64,000 bases of DNA, taken from Bryopsis sp. KO-2023 (taxonomy: Eukaryota; Chlorophyta; Ulvophyceae; Bryopsidales; Bryopsidaceae). Shown here piece by piece: positions 24,501 through 36,292 of this stretch. The notes below the pieces were generated by a model. The model was not told where the DNA came from and searched no databases. It saw nothing but the letters and a program-made list of their open reading frames with translations. Every line of letters begins with the position of its first letter. Position 1 is the first letter of the stretch. The stretch spans positions 1,054,001 through 1,118,000 of the forward strand of contig BSYQ01000003.1 in NCBI GenBank assembly GCA_030272585.1, in the 5' to 3' direction. A program made the translations under genes and the position numbers.

Positions 24501-25267
24501 GTGAAGGGAAAAAAATTGTGTAAAGAAAAATCCTCTTACCTGGAGGGGAAAATTCGTCTTTTTTTTTGGATGGTTGGTTTTCTGGGAGGAAAAGGGGTGC
24601 GTTAGGGTTTTTTTTGGTGGGGGGAGGAGGAGGGGTGCGTGTAACGCAAGGTCGGAAGCAAAAAAAGAACGTAACGGTTTCAAGCTGGTGGTGGTGGCAG
24701 TGGTTTTTTATTCCGTTAATTTTCTCGCGTATTGTTTGGTGGGGTTTGAAAGGTGTTGGGGAGGGAAAGGGTTGAATATCTGTCGCTTCCAGTGTATCTG
24801 TTTTGTTTTGTTTTTGCTTTTGCCTGTCGGAGGAACGAGAAAAAAAATTTCGTGTGTGGAGGAGAATGATTCCGTCGTTGCCCCGACGCAGCGATGATTC
24901 TGAAGGGTAAAATCAAAAAAAGAAAAGAAGAAAAAAATCCTCGACACACGAATAGCAGAAACGGAAATGCGGGGAGGGAGAAAAAAAGGGAGGGAAAAAA
25001 CCTATTTCAGGAGGGGGGGGCAAGGGCAAGAAGAGAAAACACAGATTTGAAGGAATTGAATAAATCGTCCAGTATTTAACGCGCGTCGCGTGTCGAATGG
25101 CGTTCAGTCGTCCGTCTGTGTTCTTGGGGAGGGGAAGAGTTTTATGGGGAGATGGGGAGGGGGCGGGTTCCTTATGCATGTAATCACGAAAACGATATTT
25201 ACGCGTGCAGCAGCGCTCAGAACCTTTGGTTTTCATTCAAAATAAATTTTCCCGTTCCAAAACGCCC
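21550..25267. other. Low-complexity intergenic region without a recognisable gene
   Basis: This 3.7 kb stretch is dominated on the plus strand by runs of A, G and T and by purine blocks (GAGAGA and GGAGGA types) alternating with T/C blocks. Many open frames arise only because such tracts lack stop codons, such as the phosphate-free Phe/Ser/Leu frames around 23135-23656. The 3' UTR of the PRAF-like gene occupies the left part. A (CAG)n tract lies at 23380-23399. Confidence 0.55.
23380..23399 (+). repeat. (CAG)n microsatellite, about 6.7 units
   Basis: Six CAG units plus a partial one, directly followed by an A run, in non-coding DNA. Confidence 0.85.
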
Positions 25268-26115
25268 ATGTTCACGATGCACAAGGAGCAACAGCCGTCG
25301 GACGACCCAGTCTTGAACCGGTCTTGAACCGGTCGTGAACCGGTCACCCCCAACAGACACTGTACATGGGTTTTCTATAATTTGAGAAACGGAGGTATTC
25401 TGGGGTGCTCCTCAGGTTTGGCAGCATCTCCTCTGGTGCGGAAGAAATGGAAATGGACATAGAGTCACAAAGGTAGCCGCCGTTTCTTGGCTATATTGTA
25501 ACTCCACAATATGGCCCCTCAGGCAATATGTAATTATTGTTGTTGTTGTTGTAACGCCACAATGTAACGTAGTACGTCCAGCAACGGGGTCGTTATTCGT
25601 TTTTGCAGCACAGGGAGCCGGCGGGCAAGCCGGATGGAAAATTTCCAAAATAGCTTCAGGGAAGATATTGCGAAGGTTGGCGCCAAGAAGGCATTCAGGT
25701 TTAAAAAAAAACACAGCCCGCGCTTCGTCAAAAACAAACGAAATGTCTTTGGTACAAAAACCTCGTCTTTTTTTTTTCTCACGCAGGAAGGCGTTCCGAA
25801 TGATTGTTTTGCAACAAAGATTTCTGAAAGCGGCGATGTCAGAGTGCGAGCAGGTATGTCAGACAGCTGCATTTTTCAGGGTACACCGTTTTTTCAGTGT
25901 TGAGGAAAGCATTTCATTGAAAAAATCCACTTCAGGAAGCAAAAGAGGCAGCAGAACACATGGTGGATCATGAAACAATGATGGTGATGCTGACTACCAC
26001 ACTGACATCCTTATCCACCCCCACACGGGAAAAAATACTGGAAGATTTGCTGAAGAAGGTGCCCCCTGAAACAGCTGAACACCTGCTCAAGACAGCTTGG
26101 GACGCCTTGAAGTGA
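25268..26115 (+). CDS. Small orphan helical protein
   Basis: Proposed exons 25268-25320, 25609-25698, 25787-25853, 25936-26115 give 129 residues with phases 2,2,0. The last two exons are the best supported: clean acceptors after T-rich tracts, donor GTATGT, and a continuous helical sequence (FRMIVLQQRFLKAAMSECEQ, then a Thr-rich stretch and KILEDLLKKVPPETAEHLL). I do not recognise a family. The first exon (MFTMHKEQQPSDD...) depends on a weak donor, GTCTTG, inside a short tandem repeat. If it is wrong, translation could begin at ATG 25634 for 103 residues. No signal peptide, no transmembrane segment; rich in Lys, Glu and Met. Probably an intracellular protein-interaction helix bundle, by inference only. 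Confidence 0.55.
25310..25342 (+). repeat. 11-bp tandem repeat, three copies
   Basis: GTCTTGAACCG occurs twice back to back, followed by GTCGTGAACCG. The proposed first donor of the small orphan gene falls at the junction of the first two copies. Confidence 0.85.
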
Positions 26116-26966
26116 TTTTCAAAAAGGAAGCCCCGATTTGCAACTTTCCAGTTTTGCTTTCCACCAGCAATGATTGACCAGAAGGATTTGGAAGACTCAG
26201 CTTAATCTGCTAAAGAGAGTTCACCTTTTTAAAATCAGCAGATGCATTGGCAGAACACGCCAGTTTTGCAGAGAATCAAATAAGCATCCCTTACAAAAAC
26301 GTTCCCCACTCAGGTTCGACCAGCAAAGAATGCCGAAAGAATACAGACTTATTTTGCCTTTCAATTTTCCCCACTACTCTTAAAAGCCAAGCGCGGCCCT
26401 CTAACCCCCCTCCCCTCCCCGATTAAAACCCGTCCAGAAAACGAAAACCCCTCCCAAGCCCCCCTGGTTTTTTTTTGTTCCCTCACATATCATGCACAGA
26501 ACTTTCCCACCTCCCAGAAAGAGCCGCGAAAATCTTGCACTTGCCTAGTTGTAAAAATCGAAGCACCATTATGGAGAAATTCAACCTGGCCTTTTTTTTC
26601 CCCCCTTCCTTTATCACGGGTGTCTGACATCCCCACATTCCTTACGAAATCAAGTCTCTTTTATCTGTTTTCTCATGTTTTGAAAGAAATCTTCTTCACC
26701 GCCCCTATGGCATTGTTCTTTTTTTTTTTTTTTGAAACGAAACCCAAGCCGCCACCACCACTTCTAAAGAAACTGCAAATTGCTGAATTAAACCTCATCC
26801 TGGACACCAGCTCACTTCCTTCCTTTCTGTTTTTTTATCGGAAAAAAAAAGCTACTGATACTCCACCCAACCACAACATCGGCAATCCCCCCCCCCCCCC
26901 TTTCAAATCGAAGCCAAAAAAAATGAAGCGAAAAACAAAAAAATAAAGAGAAACGATCACGATGGA
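26116..26966. other. Convergent intergenic region, no gene seen
   Basis: This lies between the stop of the small orphan (plus) and the stop of the HAD protein (minus). It is C/A-rich with T and C homopolymers; the open frame at 26620-26946 is homopolymer-driven. Confidence 0.5.
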
Positions 26967-28177
26967 TTACACTTTTCTCGGAATGCAGTCGCACGTTTGC
27001 TCGAGGTAAGGATGCAAAGCCCAGAAATCATCCCAAGTCACCCCATGCTCCGGATCGACATGCACCCAATGAACGCCAACCTCGGTGGCATGCTTCTCCA
27101 CGTTATATTTCAAATCGTCGAAAAACATCATGCACTCGGCTGGCGTCTTAAAGTGGTCCATCAGCTTATTTAACTCGTTGGTTTTCCAAGGGTCGCAGTT
27201 TTGGAAAGCTGGACTCTCAAACCAAGCATCGGTGAAAATATCATCGTCGATGTGGTTGGGCAAAACGAACTTCATTTTGGGGGTGTCACAATTGGCTGAT
27301 GCTAAGGCTACTTCGTAGCCCAAATCCTGTTTAGAAAAAACGTTAAAAATTGAATGGAAATAACAAGCAACATGAGTTGGTCAGGGCCCCCAAGGATAAA
27401 ATGAACAGCAGCCAAACCTCCAACATTCAAGGGTTGAATTCACTATTTTTTGTTACAGTTTTATTAAGCATTTTTTGGACGTCAAGGGGGGGCAGACGTG
27501 TGGAGCTGAGCAGATTGTTTATCGACAAACGATTGTTCATTCCACACTTTGCGCTTTCTGCAAATTCTGCTGCACACTCTGCTATACATGACTAATACCA
27601 AACCCAAGTCCCTGAAGGGGGGGTGGAACAGCACAGGTGTTGGGGATGCTCCTGACCACCCAAAGGTCAAAAACTAGATCAGGCAGCCAAAGGGCCATCG
27701 TAGCCATAACCCAAGCAATGTCCAGTTGAAAAAGAATTAAGAAACAGCCAAACTACAGGTGTAACCTCAGAAAGTACGCGATCGACTTACTCTGCACTTG
27801 TTGACGATCTCGCGCGAGTCTTTTGACCCAACCGACTGCACAGCAAAACACACATTGAGTTAGAAGCGCAGGCAATCCACACGCAGGCGGGCAATCGACC
27901 CAATAAATATCGAAACAAGTTCCTTCTCCGCAGCCATACATACCGACCGAAACTCAACGAAAAGCACACACGAACAACGGCGATCGCAACAACCCACCCA
28001 TCCAGTGGAGTTCTGCACACGGAGGGTCTCGTCGAAATCGAACACACAAACGCATTGCCCCGTCTTTTTTTCCTCCCCCTTTTCGACGAAGAGCCTCGAT
28101 TTGTCGCGAGCGCTAACTCCACCCAACAGGAGTGCAGCGCACACGAAAAGAAAGCACAATTCACGAGAAGCACCCAT
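26967..28177 (-). CDS. Secreted HAD-superfamily hydrolase-like protein
   Basis: Exons 28177-27998, 27835-27791, 27326-26967; all phase 0, 194 residues. The N-terminus is a signal peptide (MGASRELCFLFVCAALLLGG, cleavage near VSA). HAD motif I is FDFDETLR at about residue 48, where the two Asp would be nucleophile and acid/base. A Ser/Thr strand position is ALASAN, and the acidic metal motif is MMFFDDLKYN, followed by WDDFWALHPYL. The overall size suits a capless HAD phosphatase of the magnesium-dependent phosphatase-1 type. Secretion is unusual for small HAD enzymes. The substrate is unknown. The middle exon (45 nt) is confirmed by the join to DLGYEVALASAN. An alternative in-frame upstream Met exists but would bury the signal peptide. 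Confidence 0.82.
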
Positions 28178-29266
28178 ACTGCAGCGTTCCTCTCTTTTTT
28201 TTCTTTTGAAACTCCGAAGCTGAGCCGTCCGTCGATAAGAGCAGAAAAACAAGGGTCGAATTTGAAGTGAGAAAACTGCGAAAAAGAGACTATTGAGGGT
28301 GCGAGAATCGGTCGACCCGAAGCCTGTGACTGGACGTGTCAGGGGAAGTGGTTTGACAAGACGGGTTGGGTTGCAAGCGAATTCGTGGAAGATTATAGAG
28401 GGTGCAGGTGGTGGGACTGTCGTGCTTCGTTGAAGTTTGTTTCGACGGCTGTGTTGCACAGAGAAGCCACAGACATATACCCTGTTTTGAAACCATTCAA
28501 TAGACATCTTTTTACCCAGTTTTAAAACCATTGAATAGACACCCAGCCGCCGCCGGTGGTGTGTTGGACACATCTAAGAACCAAGCGTGAACGGAGCGGC
28601 ACCCCGTTCAGCGTTTTTTATCGTTCTTCATTCAGGACATTCCAACGTCGAAAGTTGGGTTTATTATCGAATCAGCGGAAAGAGCGTTTGTCAGCGTGGC
28701 CTCTAGGAACCAAATTTCGTCCACTTTCGAGCCGACGGCCGCCACCCTGCGCAAGTTTTTGACGCGCAGTCGTTTCTGTGAGTTGCCATATGTCGAAGCT
28801 ATGAAAGCTGCTTCTAATGTCGATTCCGTTGGACGAATCGAGTGGGGCCCCTATCATGTTAGCATCTTCCTTGCCAGTTGTCGAGCTGACTGCTAGGAGG
28901 TGACTCGGAGGCGGATCCATTTGCCCCAGCGCCCTTTTGCCAACACCTTCCAGTGGCTCGTTTTCGTTTCAGCGGAACAGCGCGTCGCTCCATCTTTCAA
29001 TTAGGTTGCATTTGGGGGTTCGGAAAGATAGCGGAAGTGTTTCAGTTCCAGCTTTCGTGCTGTTTTTCCGTTTTGTGATTTAATATATTTTTTTTGTACG
29101 TGCGTACGTGTGGTTGAAACACTCGAAAAAAAAAAAACACGATAAAACGGCGAAGGGAACACCAAAAACAAAAAAAATCTAGAAAGAAAGGAAAACACAG
29201 TCGGAGAGTGCGGTGGTGCTAGCTTTTTTTTTTCCGGGGAATTCTGAGAAGGAAAAGTATGCTAGC
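28178..29266. other. Divergent upstream region with an unexplained open stretch
   Basis: The HAD gene starts at the left edge on minus and the receptor kinase at the right edge on plus. From 28635 to 28895 the plus strand is open after a plausible acceptor (TTCATTCAG), and the minus strand is open from ATG 28920 to 28672. Neither connects to a convincing first or next exon, so I leave it unassigned. Confidence 0.4.
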
Positions 29267-32200
29267 ATGCGCATAGGGGCATGGAGGCTTCGTGTGGGTG
29301 TGGGGATTATCGCGTGTTTGCTGTTCGGTGCGACGGACAGCGCGTTGTCGGAGCCCCAGACAGGGCAATTGAACGGAACCTCGCCAGACATCGGCGGTTG
29401 CGAGGCGGTCGTAGAATACTCGGCCGTGACCGGTGACCCCGTAAAAGCAAACAAGTCTGCGATTTTCAGGGGATTCATAGTTGCCAGCGAGGTGAGCGCC
29501 GCACGCCAAAAATTCATGTGCGCTGTCGTGGAAATAATCACTACCTTCACGAAACCCCCTTCCTCGCGTGTTTTTCTGTCTTGCTCGCGGTGTTTTTTTT
29601 TGTTTGGGGGGGGGGAGGGGCGGAGGGGTCCAATCGTTGGGGTTTGGGGTTTTGAAAACGACACAGAGGTCCCTGCGCCGGGTTTTGTGCGATGAATTTT
29701 CCAAAAAGGGGCGAAATTTTGATCAGGATTTCGTAGTGTGGTTTCGTTTTGTAGTGTTGTGATAATAATAATGTGTTTTTTTGAATTGTCCGTCCCCCAG
29801 CATTCCAGCGAAGATGTCAATCTCCAATGGACTTTTTCTGAGGGTGAAGCTATAAGGGGTGGCACCGATGTTTTCAAAGACCCTGGACGGTCGCAGATAA
29901 CCCAAGAGCGGGGCGTCGAATTTTCCTCCACAACCAGTGATGATACGCAAACGGTGGAGCTTCAGTTTCCTTCAGGTTTGCTATTGGACAGGCAAAAACA
30001 AAAATAGAACAACAAAAAAAAGAAAAAAAATTTGCGGGGGTTGGTGATGGTTCCTTTCGAAATTCTTCGGGTTTGATGATTTTTTTTGTTTGAGGGAGGC
30101 TTTTTTCCCTGAAGCATTTTGAAAAGAAAGAAAAACATGAGGGAGAAAAATGTAAATAGAGAAAATACCAGTTATTTCAGTTGCTCAGGATTTGTTTTTC
30201 TCCCTGCTTCTGCTTAAACCACAATTGCACACTTGGAGCTCCAAACTAAGTCCTTTTTGGGGTGGTTTTTATAGATAACAACACCAACGTGGACATCGGC
30301 TTCATTGCATACAAGGGCCTCAGCAGCTCGTCGGCGCCCTCGGAGCCTGTCTATAAGGTGGGGCTGCCTTCGGAAGTCAAGTTCAATGAGCTGACGTGCA
30401 ACAGAGCCCCTGATGGCCGGCTGCCTCAGTATGTTGGGGTGGAAGATAAGGACGCTGTGGAGCCGAGGAAAAAAGTGTTGGAGTTGGAGTACCTTCCGAT
30501 CGAATTCACCAACATGCGTTTTTACAACGGCTTCGCGTCGAATTTTGCTATCTTCACCTTCAGGTAAACATTTAAGGCTGAAAGCTTGCTTTTTTTTTTG
30601 TTTAAGAAAATTCACTTTAACAAAAAGTCTATTTTTTTCCCTTGACAGCCTATTGTCAAGGTAAAACCACCTTAACTGAAATTTTCCATCAAAATTATGC
30701 AAAAAAAACCCCAAAAGGTAGCATTTCGAGTTTTTTTTTTCTGTCTTGCTGTTCGAGTGACATTTCTATGCTTGTTTTATCATTGAAGGATAAAAAATGT
30801 TGGTAACAAGCCAATAAATCTGACTGACGTGGAGCTCGAGTACTGGTTCGATGGAGGCGATTTCCAAGACAAACCTCCAAATCTGCTTTACAAATCCCTG
30901 TGCATGACCTCCACTCTCACAGGTAAGCAAACCTGCAATTCAACTTTTTTTTCCATTCGTTCCCTGCTTTTTCGTTCGTACAATTCTTCCGGGATGGGGA
31001 TTAACACACATGGTGTTTGCTGTGGAAAACGGCAGGCTGTGAGAATTTCCGCATCAACATCTTGCCTGGTTATCGGTATATCCGAGGAGCTCACTACAAA
31101 GTGAAAATCGGATTTTCTGAAGAAGCCGGTGCATTAAGTCCCGAGCCTGGGCTGGATTTCGGTGGACATCTGGGTCTGGGCGATGAAGAGGAGGTGAGCT
31201 TTTTTATTTTATTATTATTTTTGTTCTTTTTTGTTCAGTCGTGAATGACCAGGGTGGCAAATCAGCAAATCGGAGAAGGGATGCACTCAGAATTTTGCTC
31301 CTTGCAGGGAGAACGCTCCGATATCTTTTATTTTTGCGGACAGACATCATTTTGCACAGATTTTTTTATTTTTTGTTGGTTTTAATGATAAAAAGCAGTT
31401 TTTTACGTCTTGTTCTGGTTTATTTTTTCCAGGAGGAAGAAAGGCCTCCCTTTATGCTGGAGGCAATCGTGAACGTCACGTCCGTCCAGTTTTTCTCCCA
31501 GATCGATGTCACCAAGGACTATTCTTTCCTGAACACGACAGTCATCGAGGAAGATTCTCAGCTGCCGCCACAGTTGGTTTCCAGGAAATACGAACCCAAC
31601 AAGAAATTCCCTGTCTATTACAAGGGCGAAATCGTGTACGGTGCCCGACCCAAGTCTGGTGATCAGCAGGTAATGTTTTGCTTGGGGTTTCTTTCCACAG
31701 TCCACAATCGAGTGGTGAGAAGCTGCTTATTTTATTCATTATCTGCTCAATTTCTGAGATTTCTTTTGTCAATTTTTTCCTCCTGAATAGGTGAAACCTG
31801 TGTCTGATCCCAATCGAAATCAATGCTGGTTTAAGAAACCTGGAATTCAGCAGTGCGGTCTACGTGTGAAATACTGCTGCGTGAATCCTCCACCCCCAGA
31901 TGGTACCTCCACAGATCTGGATGTCTTAGGGGACCCCGTACCTGTCACCATCCCTCCACCAGACGAACAGGAAGCTCTTCCCGACTGGGCTGTGGTGGTC
32001 ATCGGTAAGCTGCGAGCTGCACACTCTCAGCCCTTCATTTGCAGTTCCATTTTCACAGAAGGGATAAATATCCACTACTTACCTATCACTGATTTCTTTT
32101 TTAAAAACACAGGGAGTTTTATTGTATTGTGTGTGTGTGTGTAGTTCTTTTGTTGGGATTGGTGCTGGCGTGCGCCTGTGTGTGTGCAATCTGTCGATGG

Positions 32201-35124
32201 AAAAGGGCCGTATGTTTTTCCAGACGGCCCTTTTTAAAATCAGGAAGTTCGCACGATGACATTCTGGGACCCATGCGTGACGAATTCGGATCTCACGCAT
32301 GGAGCATCGTCAACGGTGGTGAGGGGGTTTCATATAATTTCCGATTCTCATAAAAGCCCTCAATCTTTTTTTTTCTTTTTTTAATTTCGCCATAATCCAA
32401 GGTGTTTCTCTAATGAAACCGAGAACATCTCCTAAAGATTTTTTCATCTTTTTTATTGTCTTTTTTTCTTTTGATGCTGAAATCCAAAAACGAAGAGTGC
32501 GGCCTGGCAGTGTTTTTCTTTTGCTTGACTTTGAATTTTCTCCTCTTTTCCGCACGCAGAGTCCAAGAAAGAAATCAGGGTAGTCAAGAAGAGCCCAACC
32601 GATTTCGGCGATTCGGATGGTGAAGATGAGATCAGGCGCAGCTCCACCAAGTTCCACACCGTCCCTTCTATATCAGGGGTCGATTCGTGTTTGCTTTTGG
32701 ACAAAGCAGCAAATTGGGATCCAAGGTGCGAAATTCACAAAAAATCTCTTTTCCTGATAAAATCTCTTTTCTTGATGTTGGCTTCACCATACACTCTGTG
32801 TGACGAGGTCTTTTTCTTGTTCTTTTTTTCATTGTTTGGCCCTCTTCAAACAGAAAGGGGGGTGGGGGGGATGATGCTTTGAAAACCTTTCTTTTCTGAA
32901 ATATCGAGTTCTCCAGAGTCAATTCAGATATTTTCCATTCCTCAGTTTTTTCGCAATTCAACAATGGAAGCAAAAATGGGTGTTCATCTGGGTTTTTCTT
33001 CTGTTTTTTTTTTCAAATAATATCAGGGAGGAGAAGACTTGGACTGGGCACATCCATTGGCTGTGGGAGCCTTGGAACGTGTCTGAAGTCCGAAGGACAG
33101 CCACAGCCCTGCCTCCTGTTGGAAAACCAGGTCAATTCTTTACTCTCTCCACCAAGAAGCTCCCCATGATCGATGTCAAGGTCGATTTCAAGACTGAGAT
33201 TGAGCCCTACCTTGGAGAGCAGCTGGTAAACTACCAGAAATTGAACTGGACCGAAAAGAGAGTGTGTATCCTGTGTTGTTTTTTTTTTTCTGCAAACGGA
33301 AATGTGTTGCTTCAATGGGGCTGTTTTGTGGTGATTGCAGGGGGAAGGTGGCTTCGGAAAAGTTTTCAAGGCCATGTGGAGGGACCAAGATGTTGCTGTC
33401 AAGGCAAGTTTCTGATTTGCTTGTCTCTGGGAAAAACGAACCTGAAAATCCTGCGTTTTCATAAAAACGCGAAAAAGCCCTTTACAAGCCCTTGTTGAAA
33501 AAGCATTGTGCAGCGTGTATTCATTCCGCAGACATCCCAGAAAGAGAAATTGGGATTTTTATATTAATCCCAATTAAATGAATTTTCTAATTTTTTTTTT
33601 GAAACTTGTCTTTTTTTTTTCTTTCATCCAAAACAGGTTCTGAAAGTGGATACGGAAGCGATGATAAGAAGTCTGGAGGACGAAATCAAACTTTCCAGCA
33701 AAATGCACAACGAGAGGGTCGTTCGGCTGCTGGGGGCTTGCTTGGGAAACAAAGACAATGTGTGCCTGATCATGGAGCTGGTGGAGGGGGGGAATCTGTC
33801 GAAAAGGATTCACAACAAAAATTTGAGGCGGCTGGAATACCTGGAAGTGCTCCAAATTGGGCTGGACATTGTTCATGGGCTTGCTTACCTGCACCCCTCC
33901 GTCATTCATAGAGATTTGAAACCGCAGAATGTGCTGTTGAACAAAGACGGCCGTGCTAAAATCGCTGATTTTGGCATTTCTAAATTTAAGGTACCGTGAG
34001 GGGGAGTTATTTCTGCTGTGGAAGTGGAAGACCTCTTTTTTCCCCCCTCGTGGGGGATCTTCAAAACCGTTGATCGAAAAGAAAACCTGCTGCTTTGTTT
34101 CTGAAAGCGCTGCAGGAGGAGGTTGCTACGGACTTGTTGGTGTTTTCGAGATCGACCCTTTTGACTGATTTTTTTGGTGTTCTTTTTTTCCAGGACCCCC
34201 ACAAGAGTTACCTCTCTGTGACCCAAACGGGTGGGACTCCAAACTACATGGCCCCAGAACTGTTTAATGGGACACGGGTTGATGAAAAGTAAGTGCTGTT
34301 TATGTCGACTACCTATTTTTTCTTAATTTGTCTGCGGAGGGGCAGAGAATAATTGAGCCATTTCTAACATGCCCTTTCTATGAAAATAAAAAAGACTGAC
34401 TCGATGAGCACCCAGGCACAAATTTGGCCTGGGTGGCTGAAACAGTATATGAGTCCTCGCAAGATAAAAACCTCAATTCTGAAATTTTTTGTTTGATAGC
34501 CCTGATTTCTAAACGTTGTTTTGGATGGTTGGTTTGTTTGCAGATGTGATATTTTCTCATTAGGATGCATTTTGTATGAAGCTATGTCTCGAAGGGTCCC
34601 CCTTTCTGATCTTCCCAGTGACAATTGCGCCCCATTATTCCAGGTAATCAAATTTACGCACTGCCCACACTTCACATATAAAATCAATGCCATGTATACA
34701 CACAAATATGTTACACATGGTCAAACTGCCAATGATAATGTCAGGTTCAATGAAATTTGCCCGTGCCTGCATAAAAATATCGACTGCGTTTATGTGTTTT
34801 TTTGCTTTTCAATGATGTATGGTACAGATCATCAAAACTGTGGCCATCGACAAGCGCCGGCCGAAGATTCCAGACAATTTCCCTGCGGATCTGGCTGATT
34901 TGGTCAGGGCTTGCTGGAAAGATAACCCCAGGAGCCGGCCCGGCTCATCTGAAGTGGCCAAAGAGCTGGAAAGAATGATCGATGACGAGGTTGGCAGGCA
35001 AAGAAGGCTAAGGAAGGCTGCTCACACCCCGGGCCGGAAAGATTCCAGCCAGAGCTCAGCGAGCGCAGGCAAGAGAAGCCCCAATATCCTTGATAAGTTG
35101 CATGCACTAGGGGGCAGGGATTAG
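29267..35124 (+). CDS. Receptor-like kinase with CBM2-like and CBM3-like ectodomain
   Basis: Fifteen exons: 29267-29491, 29801-29975, 30275-30563, 30789-30922, 31036-31193, 31433-31669, 31791-32004, 32145-32318, 32560-32725, 33027-33261, 33341-33403, 33637-33990, 34194-34288, 34544-34643, 34828-35124; 971 residues, all phases consistent. Signal peptide at the start (MRIGAWRLRVGVGIIACLLF). Residues about 45-150 resemble CBM2 (CEAVVEY, LQWTFSEGEAI, VDIGFIAYKG). Residues about 205-395 resemble CBM3 (FRIKNVGNKPINLTDVELEY, YKVKIGFSEEAGALSP, FPVYYKGEIVYGARP). A Cys-rich, Pro-ending stalk precedes the membrane helix near 472-495. The TKL-type kinase, about 668-945, has GEGGFGKVF, VAVK, HRDLKPQN, DFG, APE and a final Arg, so it looks active. 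Exon 11 ends at a GC donor. Likely a wall-polysaccharide sensor (inference). Confidence 0.9.
33404..33636 (+). other. GC-AG intron in the kinase gene
   Basis: The exon encoding the invariant VAVK ends AAG followed by GCAAGT, the standard sequence of non-canonical GC donors. Using the nearest GT instead breaks the kinase frame. The acceptor is AAAACAG before GTTCTG. Confidence 0.85.
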
Positions 35125-36292
35125 TAAACAGCCCATCTCATGGGCTCATTTAGCGAATGTTTCGTTGTTTTTGTGTTTTTTTTCTGATTTTTTTTTTCCC
35201 TTTCATGTCATGATATTTCTGGTTGCCAAAAACAAAAGAAAAAAAACGAAAAAGAAGGTTGAAGAAAAAACATAGGAAAGGAATAGGTTAGTCCAGTCTC
35301 CAGGAGAAAAAAAAGGTTGAAAAAAATGATTTAGATCACGCATTGAGCTTTTTTTTGTCCCCAGAATTTCAGTTCAGACATTTTTGGAGCTTTTATTTCC
35401 AGGGAAAAAAAAGGGAGATAGAGAGCGAGAAAAAAAAAGAAATGCTGTTTTATTTTCAATACGATTACTGTTATTTACTTCTGGGAAAAAAAAATCACCA
35501 TTAAAATTGGGGCTTTGTTTGGCGAAGAGGGTAGAAATTTTCAGCAAAAACGTGACACCGAGAATTTTTCGTAATCCAGTGGAGCATTAGCTGTGGTCAT
35601 TTTTGGGGCTCTGCGTTTTCCGGGTGCGCCTTTTTTTTTCTGTCGGTTGAAATAATTTCTGAGGGCTAGTCCATAAAGCTCAGCTCCAAAGTGAGCTCTC
35701 GGATGAAAGCTGCGGCATTTTCTTGCTGCAGAATGACCATCAGGACGGGGAGAGAAGGGGGGGGGGGTTGAGGGACTGCAGGATTGTATTATTTCATTTT
35801 AGTGGAATACGTGTTGGGGATATATTTTGGGATATCACTGCTGTGTTGGCATGGCTGACTTTTGACAGATGATTATTTTTTTTGTAATCCGTCTGTGAGC
35901 GTAAATGCTAATAAAGCCTTATTCTATTAGGTCCATGACATAATCTATCCAGTGCATTACATTCTAAAACCAGCTGGCCCCCCCTCCCTCCAAAGAAAAA
36001 TAAAAAAAATTCAAAAAAGAAAACGAAAAAAGAAGAGAAAGTTCTCCCCGGATGTTTCTGGGTTTTTTTAAATCCCTTCTGTGGGGTGCATCCTCTTTTC
36101 TTTTTCTGTTTTTTTTTCTATTGTATCTTTTTCAGATTCCGACAGAACGACAAGAGCTGCAACTGAGTTGAGACGAAGCGAGAAGGGGGAAAAGAAAAAA
36201 AAAGGAAGTTAGTATTGGATGAGCAGTAGACCCCCCTCCTGAAAAAAAAAGACAAAAAAAGACGAAAAAATTGACCGACATGCCTTTGAGAG
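35125..36292. other. Intergenic, no gene seen
   Basis: 3' UTR of the receptor kinase and upstream region of the next orphan. It is rich in A and T runs; AATAAAG near 35911 could serve as a polyadenylation signal. The short frames at 35384-35590 and 36118-36389 lack support. Confidence 0.45.
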
